Below are positions 36,606 to 46,034 of a DNA stretch of 64,000 nucleotides, one piece after another (the first letter of the stretch is position 1; every line of letters starts with the position of its first letter). The stretch is from contig NZ_CP151767.2 in NCBI RefSeq assembly GCF_038443705.2, positions 1,736,001 to 1,800,000 on the forward strand, read 5' to 3'. This DNA comes from Yoonia sp. SS1-5. GTDB lineage: Bacteria > Pseudomonadota > Alphaproteobacteria > Rhodobacterales > Rhodobacteraceae. A model generated the notes under the pieces. The model was not told the DNA's origin, made no database searches, and saw nothing but the letters and a program-made list of their open reading frames with translations. The position numbers were made by a program, and so were the translations under genes.

Positions 36606-36786
36606 TGGCATCCCTCGTCAGGCTGGTTTTCAATACTGGGCACGGCGCAACCCGATCACGCAATCACTTTCCCCTTATTTCCGGTTTTCAAAAGGGGCGG
36701 TCCGGAAAATCGGAAAGGCGAATATTTTGATTGACCCGATGGGGCAGAGCGTTCTGACTTCTCCTGAAAACAAGGTAGGTGCCGAT

Positions 36787-39222
36787 ATGAAGTCCCAGAC
36801 ACGGGTTGTTGTGATTGGTGGTGGCATTGCGGGCTGCTCAACTCTTTATCATCTCACGCAGGAAGGCTGGACCGATGTGGTGCTGGTCGAGCGCGATGAA
36901 CTGACCTCGGGGACGACATGGCATTCGGCAGCCCAGGTCACGAATTTCGGGATGAACCAGACGATGGTCGGGCTGAAGACCCATTCGATCAACCTGTATA
37001 AGGAACTCGCCGCTGATCCCGACTACCCGATCAACTACCATCACGGGGATGGGGGCATTCGGCTGGCGAACACAGCCGCGCAAATGGATGGTTACCGGCA
37101 TTTTGCATCAATGGCGCGCGGCATGGGGGTCACGTTCGAGGTCATAGATGCTGCTGAATGCGCAAACCGGCACCCACTGATTGCAACCGACAATCTGGTT
37201 GGGGGGCTGTGGGACGGCAATGACGGCGATATCGACCCTGCCCAGCTTTGTCAGGCGCTGGCACGCCGGGCACGCAAGGCGGGCGCCGAGGTTTATCGGC
37301 ACACTGCCGTGACCGGCCTGACCCAGCACAAGGATCATAGCTGGACTGTGCATACAGCCAAAGGCGATATCACCTGCGAGATTGTGGTCAACGCCTGCGG
37401 CTACCGGGTGAACGAGGTAGGCGCGATGATGGGTGTTCACCATCCGGTCATGTCGATGGAGCACCAGTATTTCGTCACCGAGGATATTCCCGCGATCCGG
37501 GATGCGGGCCACCGGATGCCTCTGCTGCGGTGTCCGATCAGCGACTACTACTGCCGGCAGGAAAAGAACGGGCTGCTGGTTGGTTTCTATGAACAGGATT
37601 GCAAGACCTGGGGCATGGATGGCATCGACCCGCACTTTACCAATGCACTTTGCCCCGATGATCTGGACCGTGTCACGGATGTGCTGGAAGGTGCCTTTGC
37701 CCGCATGCCTGCCCTGACAGAGGTCGGCATTCATACAATCGTCAACGGCCCGATCACCTACACGATTGATGGCGCGCCACTTGTCGGGCCGATCCCGGGC
37801 AAGCGGAATGCGTTTTGCATTATCGGTCTGCGCGCGGGCCTGGGCGAAGGCGGCGGCCATGGCTGGCTTTTGGCCCAGCAGATTGTGCATGGCGAGGCGT
37901 GTTATGATACCTGGTGTCTCGATCCCCGCCGTTTTACCGGCCATGCCAATGTCGAATTGACGGCGCTGAAGGCCATCGAAGACTATCAAAATGAGTTTCG
38001 TTTCCATTTCCCGAATGAGCATCGGCCAGCCGGACGCATGGCCAAGACAACCCCGCTGACCCCTGTCCTTGCCGCAGAAGGCGCCGCGTTCACCACCGTC
38101 AATGGATGGGAACGGGCCGAGTTTTTCAAACCGGACCCCGATTTCGACGTCACACATGGTTTCCGGTTCGACGAAAGCTTTGACGTGGTCGCCGCCGAAG
38201 TCGCCGCTGTGCAGAATGCCGTTGGCCTGTGCGAGGTCAGCGGCTTCAACCGGTTCGAACTGACGGGCGCGGACGCCCCGGCATTTCTTGACCGGATGAT
38301 TTGCGGGCGGCTGCCCCGCAAACCGGGACGCGTCGGACTTGCCTATTTGCTAAACGACCACGGCATGCTTAAAGCCGAGGCCACAATCGCCAATATCCCG
38401 GCCTCGGACAGGGGGCCTGCACGGATCTGGTATGGCTCGGCCGCTGCGGCAGAGTTTTATGACATGGACTGGCTGACACAGCATATCCGCGCTGGCGAAG
38501 ACGTGCAGATCCGTTCGCTGACCAACGATATGACAACCCTGGTCCTGGCCGGGCCAAATGCCCGGGCCGTGATGCAGGCGGTCAGCCGCGCCGATTGGTC
38601 GGCGGCAGCCTTTCCATGGCTCAGCCTGCGCGAATGCTTTATCGGCATCGCCCCGGCCACGGTCATGTCGGTCAGCTATTCAGGTGAACTGGCCTATGAA
38701 ATCCATGTGCCCAATGCGTCGCTTTATGCGGCCTACACCGCATTGCGGGCTGCAGGGGACGCGCATGGCCTGACCCTGTTCGGCGCACTTGCGGTCGAGT
38801 CGATGCGTCTGGAAAAAGGGTATCTGCATTGGAAAGCTGATATTTTGACAGAATTCGATCCGTTTCAGACCGGGCTTGCCCGTTTCGTCGACATGACAAA
38901 AGAGGATTTCATCGGCAAATCCGCGCTGGCCGCACGGCAAACGGATCAAGAGACCCCGCATCTGGTGTGCATGATTGTCGATAGCGACGCGGCTGCCGTG
39001 CCCGCAGGGGCATCAATGATGGCTGGCGATACCGTTATCGGGACGGTCACCTCTGGCGCGTGGGGTCACAGGATCAATAAGAACCTGGCGTTGGGGTTCG
39101 TGCAAACCCGGTACGCGCAGACCGGAACGCAGGTTGACATTGATCTGCTTGGGCAGCGTGTGCAGGCGCAGATCTGCGATATCTGCCAATATGATCCGGA
39201 CATGCGCAATGTCCGACACTGA
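36787..39222 (+). CDS. Dimethylglycine/sarcosine dehydrogenase-like flavoprotein with GCV_T domain
   Basis: The 811-residue protein has an N-terminal FAD domain (VVVIGGGIAGCSTLYHL), with the TWHSAAQ motif placing a His near residue 46 where relatives attach FAD covalently. A C-terminal aminomethyltransferase (GCV_T) domain (about 420-805) includes SYSGELAYEIHVPN and a GxW end region. Such proteins oxidise N-methylated glycines and hand the methyl group to tetrahydrofolate. It lies between two MttB-like genes, overlapping the second by 14 bases, which suggests a pathway for a methylated amine. The exact substrate is not shown. Confidence 0.82.
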   Translation: MKSQTRVVVIGGGIAGCSTLYHLTQEGWTDVVLVERDELTSGTTWHSAAQVTNFGMNQTMVGLKTHSINLYKELAADPDYPINYHHGDGGIRLANTAAQMDGYRHFASMARGMGVTFEVIDAAECANRHPLIATDNLVGGLWDGNDGDIDPAQLCQALARRARKAGAEVYRHTAVTGLTQHKDHSWTVHTAKGDITCEIVVNACGYRVNEVGAMMGVHHPVMSMEHQYFVTEDIPAIRDAGHRMPLLRCPISDYYCRQEKNGLLVGFYEQDCKTWGMDGIDPHFTNALCPDDLDRVTDVLEGAFARMPALTEVGIHTIVNGPITYTIDGAPLVGPIPGKRNAFCIIGLRAGLGEGGGHGWLLAQQIVHGEACYDTWCLDPRRFTGHANVELTALKAIEDYQNEFRFHFPNEHRPAGRMAKTTPLTPVLAAEGAAFTTVNGWERAEFFKPDPDFDVTHGFRFDESFDVVAAEVAAVQNAVGLCEVSGFNRFELTGADAPAFLDRMICGRLPRKPGRVGLAYLLNDHGMLKAEATIANIPASDRGPARIWYGSAAAAEFYDMDWLTQHIRAGEDVQIRSLTNDMTTLVLAGPNARAVMQAVSRADWSAAAFPWLSLRECFIGIAPATVMSVSYSGELAYEIHVPNASLYAAYTALRAAGDAHGLTLFGALAVESMRLEKGYLHWKADILTEFDPFQTGLARFVDMTKEDFIGKSALAARQTDQETPHLVCMIVDSDAAAVPAGASMMAGDTVIGTVTSGAWGHRINKNLALGFVQTRYAQTGTQVDIDLLGQRVQAQICDICQYDPDMRNVRH

Positions 39223-40771
39223 CAAACCGCCATCCGCTGCCACACCGCGGCCCAAACGTCGCCGCGGGCGCAAGGCGCATGCCGCAGCCCCCACGGCCCG
39301 GCAGCCAGACTATCGCCAGTTGCGCCACCCTTTCCCGCAGCAAACCATGTTTTCGGAGGACGAGATCATGTCGATCCACAACACAGCCTTGCGTGTGTTG
39401 GAAGATTTGGGGATCAAAATCCTTCTGCCCGAGGCGCGTGATATCTTTGCGCAGGCGGGCGCGCGCGTGGACCACGAGGACATGGTCTTTATCGGCCGGG
39501 ACATCGTGCAGGCGGCGTTGGACAGCGCACCCAAAGAATTCAGGCTCAGGGCGCCAAACCCGTTGCGCGAACAGGATTACCGGCTTGGGTCAATGATCTT
39601 CATGCCCGGCGTTGGTTGCCCGAACGTGAATGATGCAGAACGGGGCCGCCGGGCAGGGGATTGCAACAGCTTCACCGAAGCCATCAAACTATGCCAAAGC
39701 TATGATGTCATGCACACATTCGGGCCACTGACCGAACCACAGGACAGCCCGATCCACTTGCGCCACTACGAAACCATGCGCATTCAATTGGAATATGGCG
39801 ACAAACCGATGTTTGCCTATGCCCGCGGGCGCAAGCAGGTGCAGCAGGGGTTTGACATGGTGCAGGAGGCCCTGAACCTGTCATCTGATGATTTCGCGGA
39901 TGGTGTCTGGCTGACAACGGTGATCAACACCAATTCGCCCCGAATGCTGGACAAACCGATGGCACAAGGGCTGATCGACTTTGCCCGCGCCAAGCAGATG
40001 AGCATTGTCACCCCCTTCTGTCTGGCGGGGGCGATGGCCCCGATCACCCCGGCAGGCGCGCTGACCCTGCAACATGCCGAAGCCTTGATGGGCATCACCC
40101 TGACCCAACTGGCCCGCGCGGGCGCGCCGGTCAGCTATGGGGGGTTCAGCTCGAACGTGCATATGAAATCCGGGGCGCCCGCCTTTGGGACGCCTGATCA
40201 CCTCAAGATGCAGTTGGGCGGGGGGCAATTGGCCAGGTTGATCAAGTTACCATGGCGCACGGCGTCAGGGGCAGCCTCGAACACGGCTGACATGCAAGCG
40301 GGGCTTGAGACGGTGATGGGGCTGTGGGGCGGGTCGCTGGCCCATGGCACCCTGCTGGTCCACACGGCAGGCTGGCTCGAAGGGGGGCTGACCTTTGGCT
40401 ATGAGAAATTCATCAATGACATCGAAGGCCTGCAGATCTTCGCGGAACTCTGCACACGGCCGCGGGCAGACGCCGCCGAGATCGGCTTTGATGCGCTCAA
40501 GGATGTGCAACCGGGCGGTCATTTCTTTGCGACCCAGCATACGATGGACCGCTATGCGACCGCGTTTTATGATCCCATCGTCGCCGATCTGCGCAATTTC
40601 GGAAGCTGGCGCGACGCCGGCGCGCAAAGCTCTGCCCAGCGCGCAACGGCTGTCTGGAAAGAAAAGCTTGCCACATATACCCAACCGGCTGGCTGCGCAG
40701 AGGCGGCGGCGCGGCTGCAACCCTATGTCGCAAAAGCGACCGCTGCAGGTGGTGCGCCCCCTTTGGATTGA
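39209..40771 (+). CDS. Second MttB-family (non-pyrrolysine) methyltransferase
   Basis: The 520-residue protein starts with a basic tail rich in K and R (KPPSAATPRPKRRRGRK), then the MttB barrel with MSIHNTALRVLEDLG, VSYGGFSSNVHMKSG and SGAASNTADMQAG. It overlaps the end of the dehydrogenase gene by 14 bases, so the two are coupled. Like the divergent paralog it lacks an internal TAG and is a non-pyrrolysine member. The two paralogs differ widely in sequence and may handle different quaternary amines or steps. Confidence 0.78.
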   Translation: MSDTDKPPSAATPRPKRRRGRKAHAAAPTARQPDYRQLRHPFPQQTMFSEDEIMSIHNTALRVLEDLGIKILLPEARDIFAQAGARVDHEDMVFIGRDIVQAALDSAPKEFRLRAPNPLREQDYRLGSMIFMPGVGCPNVNDAERGRRAGDCNSFTEAIKLCQSYDVMHTFGPLTEPQDSPIHLRHYETMRIQLEYGDKPMFAYARGRKQVQQGFDMVQEALNLSSDDFADGVWLTTVINTNSPRMLDKPMAQGLIDFARAKQMSIVTPFCLAGAMAPITPAGALTLQHAEALMGITLTQLARAGAPVSYGGFSSNVHMKSGAPAFGTPDHLKMQLGGGQLARLIKLPWRTASGAASNTADMQAGLETVMGLWGGSLAHGTLLVHTAGWLEGGLTFGYEKFINDIEGLQIFAELCTRPRADAAEIGFDALKDVQPGGHFFATQHTMDRYATAFYDPIVADLRNFGSWRDAGAQSSAQRATAVWKEKLATYTQPAGCAEAAARLQPYVAKATAAGGAPPLD

Positions 40772-40884
40772 CCCTAGGTCAGGATAAAAATTGATTTGAG
40801 CCTCAACTTGCGCAATGCTGCCATCCAGCGGGTGGGATATTGCCTCATTCCGCGAAATACGCGCATGCAGAGGGGCCAATTACG

Positions 40885-43800
40885 GTGAAGCTGAGCGAAT
40901 TTCAAAGTGCCGATGCCGGCAGTTTTTCACGCGTTGCAGGCATCGCAATGGCAGGGGTGCTGACCGCAGCAATACGGCAGTATCCTGATTTTTCACGCGC
41001 CGATCTGGAATGGCTTTCCCAAGAGGTCGACCGCGGCTACCTGCGTTGGGCACCGCCATTCGACACCGACTTTTCTGCGTTTGACTGTGTGTTTCCCAAT
41101 GACCTCGCCAATTTGTGGCAGGATCACTTTGTCCAATCGGATATGTCAGGCCGCTACCGGCTGCTGATCGACCTGTCCGATATCGAAGCGGTTTCGCGCA
41201 TGCATGACATGCGCGACGTTCTGGATCTATTTGCCGATATTGACCCGTTCCAGCCCTTTGGTATCGGGGCGATACATATCGCGGTGCCGGGCAGCGCCAA
41301 ATCTGTCGCCTGGCAATGGCCGCCCCGCATTGCCATGCCCGACAACGCCGTGTTGGACGCCCAGAGTGGCAGTTACGGGATGTTTGCGCGGGGGCTGGCA
41401 AAAGCGGTCAGCATGGACGATGCGGCAGATATCGCCATCCATACGGATGGATGGCCGATGCTACGCAATGGCAATCTCAAGATCTGGGCAACGGGTGACG
41501 CAGGATTTCGCCGCAGCACGCTGGACGGCGCGGCACGCATGGTCGCCAATACCGGTTGCGCCGTCGCCATTTGGCATAGCGACCTGCCCGAAATTCCGAC
41601 CCTCGCGGACAACCTGACGCGCGAGCTGTGCCACGATCTGGCCCCGGATCTGGCGCTGACCTTCGCGCATCGCCAACTGCGGCAGGCTGGCCTGTGGCTG
41701 CCCCTTGTTCTGCTGGTTCCGGAATCCGGCTTTGCCCGACAAAACGAAAACGGGCGCATCAGCGCGCGATTCCGCGACCTTCTTGATGATCTTGAAAAAC
41801 TCCCCACCGATATGCCACTGGGCGACGTCCCCGCCGGCATTTTCGAACATCTGCCCGGCGCAACGCCCCCGCGTAGCATTGGTGGTCTGCGTGTTCTGCT
41901 TCGATTTGCGCTGCGCAATCCCGAAGAGACGTTTCAGTATGAACGCGATGGCGCCTCTGCCTATGAAGGACTGCGCGAGAAAACGACTGCGCTGGCACGC
42001 GGTGACGCCGGGCAAGAGGATGCAGGCCCTGCGGATTTTTTCGCCCCATCCGACATTCCCGACGATTTTGGCATCGGCGAACCCGAGGCCATGCCATATT
42101 TTGAGCCCGAACCCGTGGCGAGCCCTGCCAGGGATTTTCTTCCGCCAAGTCCGTCCGCGCCCCCGGCAGCCCCGCAGGACGACCGCTTTATTGCGCGTGA
42201 TCGCCCACCCGATGCGGCAGAAACCGACCGGTTTCTTGATGTTACCCTATTTCCCGATCATCTGGTTGCGGCAACCAGCCCCGCCCATCAGGTAGCGCAG
42301 GATGCGGTTCTTGATCCGCATTCGCCCTATACGCTTGAGGTTGCGATCCGTGCCAGACGTACCGGCATCAGCGCCGCGATGCCAATGGCCGCCGTTCTCA
42401 ACCCCCGCCAGGATGTCGAACCCCTGACGGTTTGGGTGCGGGTCGAAACCTCCACGCCCGACCTGTTCGACTTTTCCAGCCAGTTGCGCCGGATCACCTG
42501 GCTTGCCAACGCAGATAGCGACAGCGCCCTGATCCACCTGAGCACACGCGAGGCAAGCATGGGTCGCGAAGGCAAGCTGGAAGTGCGCCTGTTATCGGAT
42601 AGTCTGGAACTGCTGGCGCTGGTTGAATTGCGCGGGATCAAAATCCGCGAACCCAGCACGCTGGAACTGCAAACACCCCTCGGCGCCCCAACCCGGCTTG
42701 ACCCGGCCCTGATCGGACAACCGCGTACGCTGAACCTGCATTTCCGCCCCGATGCCAATGGCTATACCATGGATGCGATCTGGCGCCGGGACGGCAAGAC
42801 GCTGGAAGGTGTTCCGCTGGGACGCACTGTGCTGATGGAAGAACTGCAATCCCTGAACGCCGATATCCGGGCCTACTGGGCCAAGGCGGCGCTGGGCGTT
42901 CTGGAAAACAGGGAAAGCGCCACCGAACAGACCCTTCAACGGATGCTGGATCAGGTCACGATTTACGGCGAACGGGCGTGGCGGGTGCTGTTTGGCACCC
43001 AATCGCCAGACCACGGGGACACGGCCGCCGCCTTGGGCGGAATGCTGGCAGATGCGGTTGATAGCCCGGATCAGCTGATCCAGATCACCTATAAATCCGG
43101 CGCGCAGGGATTTGTATTTCCATGGGCACTGCTGCGCCCGCCCCGCAAAAGGGGCGAGGCCGCTGATTGGTCTGCACTTTGGGGCCTCAAGCATCGGGTT
43201 GAACAGATCATGGGTGTCAAACAGCCCGACGGCCTGGCAACCAGCCCTGTCAGTGTTGCAACCGCGCAAGACCCCAATTTTGCGCAGACAGGCCCGCATT
43301 TCGACACGCTTGCAAAGATCGCACAGCAACACGGCGTTGCGCTGAACGCACCTTTCGACAGTGTCGATGCGCTGAAAGAGGCACTGAACGCCGCCACGCC
43401 TGCGCATCTTTTCTACTTCTTCTGCCACGGCTACACGCCGTCGCCTGCGCATCTGCCCCGCGACGTGGAAAAGGCGTTCAAGGCGTCCGATGACTATGCC
43501 TTTCTGGGCCTGGGCGAACGGCCCGATATGGCGGCGATCTCGTTCGGGGGCGGGCGCATCACCGAACATGAACTGGCGGCATTGCACGCCTTTGACGTGC
43601 CGCGCCCTGTCTTCTTTCTGAATATGTGCCAATCCGCCGAGGCCGCACCGGGGCGCAGCGACGGTCTGTTGCTGCGCCTTCTTGACCGGGGGGCCGCCGC
43701 GGTGATCGGCACCGAATGCGAGATGACAGCCACATTTGCCAGCGCCTTTGGCGAACACGTCCTCGACGCTATTCTGGGCGGCGAGGATCTGGGCAGCGCC

Positions 43801-43944
43801 ATGCTATCCGCCCGCCGATATTTCCAGAAATCCGGCAACCCGCTTGGGCTTGCCTACAGCCTTTATGGCCAGGCCGAGACACGCGTCGGCCCACCCAAGT
43901 CACCCCCACCCGATATTTTCCAAGGAGACATGCATGAGCATTGA
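40885..43944 (+). CDS. CHAT-domain (caspase-like) peptidase with large N-terminal region
   Basis: The 1019-residue protein ends in a CHAT domain (about 800-1010). FYFFCHGYTP contains the predicted catalytic His848 and FFLNMCQSAEAAPG the predicted catalytic Cys915. CHAT proteins are caspase-clan peptidases, often effectors in bacterial conflict or cell-death systems (Craspase TPR-CHAT and gasdermin-cleaving peptidases are examples). The first 380 residues form an unrecognised domain. Residues about 390-460 are a Pro/Asp/Glu-rich linker, and about 480-620 a beta-rich domain. GTG 40885 follows AGAGGGG with 8 bases spacing. A TTG at 40840 is an alternative start. It is the first gene of a co-oriented series, and the next gene overlaps its end by 11 bases. 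Confidence 0.82.
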   Translation: MKLSEFQSADAGSFSRVAGIAMAGVLTAAIRQYPDFSRADLEWLSQEVDRGYLRWAPPFDTDFSAFDCVFPNDLANLWQDHFVQSDMSGRYRLLIDLSDIEAVSRMHDMRDVLDLFADIDPFQPFGIGAIHIAVPGSAKSVAWQWPPRIAMPDNAVLDAQSGSYGMFARGLAKAVSMDDAADIAIHTDGWPMLRNGNLKIWATGDAGFRRSTLDGAARMVANTGCAVAIWHSDLPEIPTLADNLTRELCHDLAPDLALTFAHRQLRQAGLWLPLVLLVPESGFARQNENGRISARFRDLLDDLEKLPTDMPLGDVPAGIFEHLPGATPPRSIGGLRVLLRFALRNPEETFQYERDGASAYEGLREKTTALARGDAGQEDAGPADFFAPSDIPDDFGIGEPEAMPYFEPEPVASPARDFLPPSPSAPPAAPQDDRFIARDRPPDAAETDRFLDVTLFPDHLVAATSPAHQVAQDAVLDPHSPYTLEVAIRARRTGISAAMPMAAVLNPRQDVEPLTVWVRVETSTPDLFDFSSQLRRITWLANADSDSALIHLSTREASMGREGKLEVRLLSDSLELLALVELRGIKIREPSTLELQTPLGAPTRLDPALIGQPRTLNLHFRPDANGYTMDAIWRRDGKTLEGVPLGRTVLMEELQSLNADIRAYWAKAALGVLENRESATEQTLQRMLDQVTIYGERAWRVLFGTQSPDHGDTAAALGGMLADAVDSPDQLIQITYKSGAQGFVFPWALLRPPRKRGEAADWSALWGLKHRVEQIMGVKQPDGLATSPVSVATAQDPNFAQTGPHFDTLAKIAQQHGVALNAPFDSVDALKEALNAATPAHLFYFFCHGYTPSPAHLPRDVEKAFKASDDYAFLGLGERPDMAAISFGGGRITEHELAALHAFDVPRPVFFLNMCQSAEAAPGRSDGLLLRLLDRGAAAVIGTECEMTATFASAFGEHVLDAILGGEDLGSAMLSARRYFQKSGNPLGLAYSLYGQAETRVGPPKSPPPDIFQGDMHEH

Positions 43945-44383
43945 AGAAAAGACCGTCGAGACGGCCCAAAACTACGCTGATCGCAGCGAGGAAGACCTGC
44001 TGATGCTGCTGGCCCGGCAGGAGGTTGTCATCAAGTCCGACCCGGCAAAGGCCGAGGACCCCACACTTGACCCCAGTTATGAAAGTGCGGGGATGCCAGC
44101 CGAAGCCCTGCGTGCCATCGGCAAGAAGATCATGCGCCGCTGGAACCAATCCCTGTTTGAACTGATTTGCAAGCAAAAGGACGACAAGAACCGCCAGAAA
44201 CTGATCGAGGCTGCGGGCATCGGTGAGACCGCGTTGATCGGGGCCGTGGCGTCTGTTTTGCTGACTTTGACCTCACCTGCCATCGCGGCGGCGGCAGCTG
44301 CAATCATCGTCAAGCATTTCCTTGTACCAGCTGGCGGCGTTGTCTGTGATGCATGGGAAGAGGCAATTGCACTTGATGGTTGA
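43934..44383 (+). CDS. Small protein with C-terminal hydrophobic helices, CHAT partner
   Basis: The 149-residue protein starts inside the CHAT gene (11-base overlap, ribosome site AAGGAG). The first 100 residues are charged and helical. Residues about 103-137 are strongly hydrophobic (TALIGAVASVLLTLTSPAIA and a further Ala-rich stretch), enough for one or two membrane helices. I recognise no family. The coupling to the CHAT gene suggests a substrate, membrane-acting effector or anchor activated by the peptidase, which is inference only. Confidence 0.7.
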   Translation: MSIEEKTVETAQNYADRSEEDLLMLLARQEVVIKSDPAKAEDPTLDPSYESAGMPAEALRAIGKKIMRRWNQSLFELICKQKDDKNRQKLIEAAGIGETALIGAVASVLLTLTSPAIAAAAAAIIVKHFLVPAGGVVCDAWEEAIALDG

Positions 44384-44466
44384 ACATTGATGCGATTTTT
44401 TTTGCCAAGCCCATCTTTTTTGGGGCAGTATAGTTCTATTGAAAACAAACTGTTGACCATTTGGCG

Positions 44467-44781
44467 ATGACCACAATCTGTCCCGGTGATATTATTGCGC
44501 GTGCGGACGCATTGGACGAGTGTGTCAAGCTGGGCGACTATGCGGGGTTTCACACGGAACTTCTGGACTTGTGCAAAGACGCGTCAGAAGAGCTGAAACA
44601 GAAGCAATTCAAGTTCGAAGCGCTTGTGCTGCACGGTGAATTTACCCAGCTCAAGACCAAAAGCAGGACCCGGATGATCTCGGAAGATGATTTCGGCATG
44701 CAGACCCGGCGCATTCTGTTCCAGGGGCTGGAACTTAAGGAAGAAGTTGTCGCGGCCTATCATTCCAAGGCGCCGCAATGA
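44467..44781 (+). CDS. Stand-alone helical adaptor, effector-associated-domain-like
   Basis: The 104-residue, all-helical protein has the pattern EALVLHGEFTQLKTKSRTR, then a short I-S-E-D turn and a final helix (LELKEEV). This resembles the small effector-associated domains (EAD11-like) that tether effectors in bacterial conflict systems. The same layout is visible at the N-terminus of the trypsin-like protein at 47.9 kb. ATG 44467 was chosen. A TTG six bases earlier is possible. The 83 bases upstream are AT-rich and could hold a promoter. The stop overlaps the ABC ATPase start as ATGA. The family call is by eye. Confidence 0.6.
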   Translation: MTTICPGDIIARADALDECVKLGDYAGFHTELLDLCKDASEELKQKQFKFEALVLHGEFTQLKTKSRTRMISEDDFGMQTRRILFQGLELKEEVVAAYHSKAPQ

Positions 44782-46034
44782 ACGACCAAACCGTTCACGC
44801 CCGGATGGCCGACCTGATGGAACGGCTCGATGATGACACACAGGCCGGGCTGCCCGAATTGCAGGAACTGGTGCGCGACTATACCAGCAGCAGCCAACTG
44901 AAGGCCCGCACCATCATGCTGGCCGCCGACATCGAAAAGGCCCGGCGGATCGGCAGCGATCAATCCTTTCAAAGCGAAGTGCTGGAACTGGCCCAGGAAG
45001 CCGCCGCAGAACTGCAAGAGGTTGAGCCCGACAGGCTGGCATCCCGCCTTGCCCGGCGGCAAGAGGCCCGCAAATCGCTTGCAGGGCGGCAGATTGATGA
45101 CCGTCTGGTGGTCGAGGCAAAGGGCCTTGGCAAACGCTTCAAGGAATTCCACCTCGACAATGTCGACCTGTCATTGCGTCTGGGGCGGATCACCGGCGTG
45201 GTGGGCGAGAACGCAAACGGGAAGACCACGCTGTTTCGCCTTTTGGTGGGCCAGCTGAAACATGACGAAGGCACCCTGGCTTATCCGGAATTCGGCTCTC
45301 CCGATCCGGACAAGGTCAAATGGGCCGAGGTGCGCAACAATATCGCCTATGTCCCCCAGACCCTGACCCCATGGCACGGATCGCTGGAAGAAAACCTGCG
45401 CTTTGCCGCCGCGTCGCATGGGATTCTGGGTGCGGAAAACGACAATGAGTTCCGCTATATCACCGAGCGGCTTGGACTGACTGAATATCTGGGCCGTGAT
45501 TGGTCCGAGATTTCGGGGGGCTATCAGCTGCGGTTCGAGTTGGCGCGCGCGTTAATCTGGCATCCCAAGCTGCTGGCGCTGGACGAACCGCTGGCAAATC
45601 TCGACTTCAAGGCCCAGCTGACGCTGCTGCGCGACATTCAGGCCCTTGCCCGGTCCTACACCTCGCCCATCGCGGTTGTCATCAGCTCGCAGCACCTGCA
45701 CGAGGTCGAGGCCGTTGCCGACGATATCCTGTTCCTGCGTCGGGGCGACGTTGTCTATAACGGGCGGCTGTCGCTTATCGGGGACAACCGCACATCCAAC
45801 ACGTTCGAAATCAACTGCGATGCAAGCGTCGCCCAAATCAAGGCCATTCTTGCCGACCAACCCGTTCAGCGGGTGTATTTCAACGGCCTGTCGATTGTGA
45901 TCGAAAGCGGTCTGGCGCTTGATGCAACGGGTCTGCTCAGCCACCTGACCGACGCTGGTGTCGCCCTCAGCTATTTCCGCGACCTGTCGAAATCGGTCAA
46001 GCAACTGTTTGACCAGACGGTGATTGCCCCGTGA
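44778..46034 (+). CDS. ABC transporter ATPase with N-terminal helical (adaptor-like) domain
   Basis: The 418-residue protein has about 110 N-terminal residues of amphipathic helix, possibly another effector-associated-domain-like module. An ABC ATPase follows, with Walker A GENANGKTT, signature SGGYQLRFE and Walker B LLALDEPLA. The signature reads SGGY rather than SGGQ, a mild deviation. Coupling by ATGA to the adaptor gene and by GTGA to the 12-helix membrane gene downstream suggests the three act as one transport or membrane-remodelling complex. An N-terminal adaptor on an ABC ATPase is unusual. Confidence 0.82.
   Translation: MNDQTVHARMADLMERLDDDTQAGLPELQELVRDYTSSSQLKARTIMLAADIEKARRIGSDQSFQSEVLELAQEAAAELQEVEPDRLASRLARRQEARKSLAGRQIDDRLVVEAKGLGKRFKEFHLDNVDLSLRLGRITGVVGENANGKTTLFRLLVGQLKHDEGTLAYPEFGSPDPDKVKWAEVRNNIAYVPQTLTPWHGSLEENLRFAAASHGILGAENDNEFRYITERLGLTEYLGRDWSEISGGYQLRFELARALIWHPKLLALDEPLANLDFKAQLTLLRDIQALARSYTSPIAVVISSQHLHEVEAVADDILFLRRGDVVYNGRLSLIGDNRTSNTFEINCDASVAQIKAILADQPVQRVYFNGLSIVIESGLALDATGLLSHLTDAGVALSYFRDLSKSVKQLFDQTVIAP

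Noticed and set aside
35088..40771. Pyrrolysine-containing MttB enzymes
   Set aside because: Both frames are open at full length without an in-frame TAG, so these are non-pyrrolysine members.
40768..40796. TTGACC followed after 17 bases by TTGATT as a promoter for the CHAT gene
   Set aside because: The -10 match is poor and the -35 lies at the end of the previous gene. No independent support.
40791..40806. TTGATTTGAGCCTCAA upstream of the CHAT gene as an FNR box
   Set aside because: Only the left half matches the consensus. The right half is not ATCAA and the spacing is wrong.
44400..44440. T-rich tract and small inverted repeat as a terminator after the small hydrophobic protein
   Set aside because: The repeat is only four base pairs, and the next genes continue in the same direction. 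The AT-rich spacer is noted but no signal is firm.
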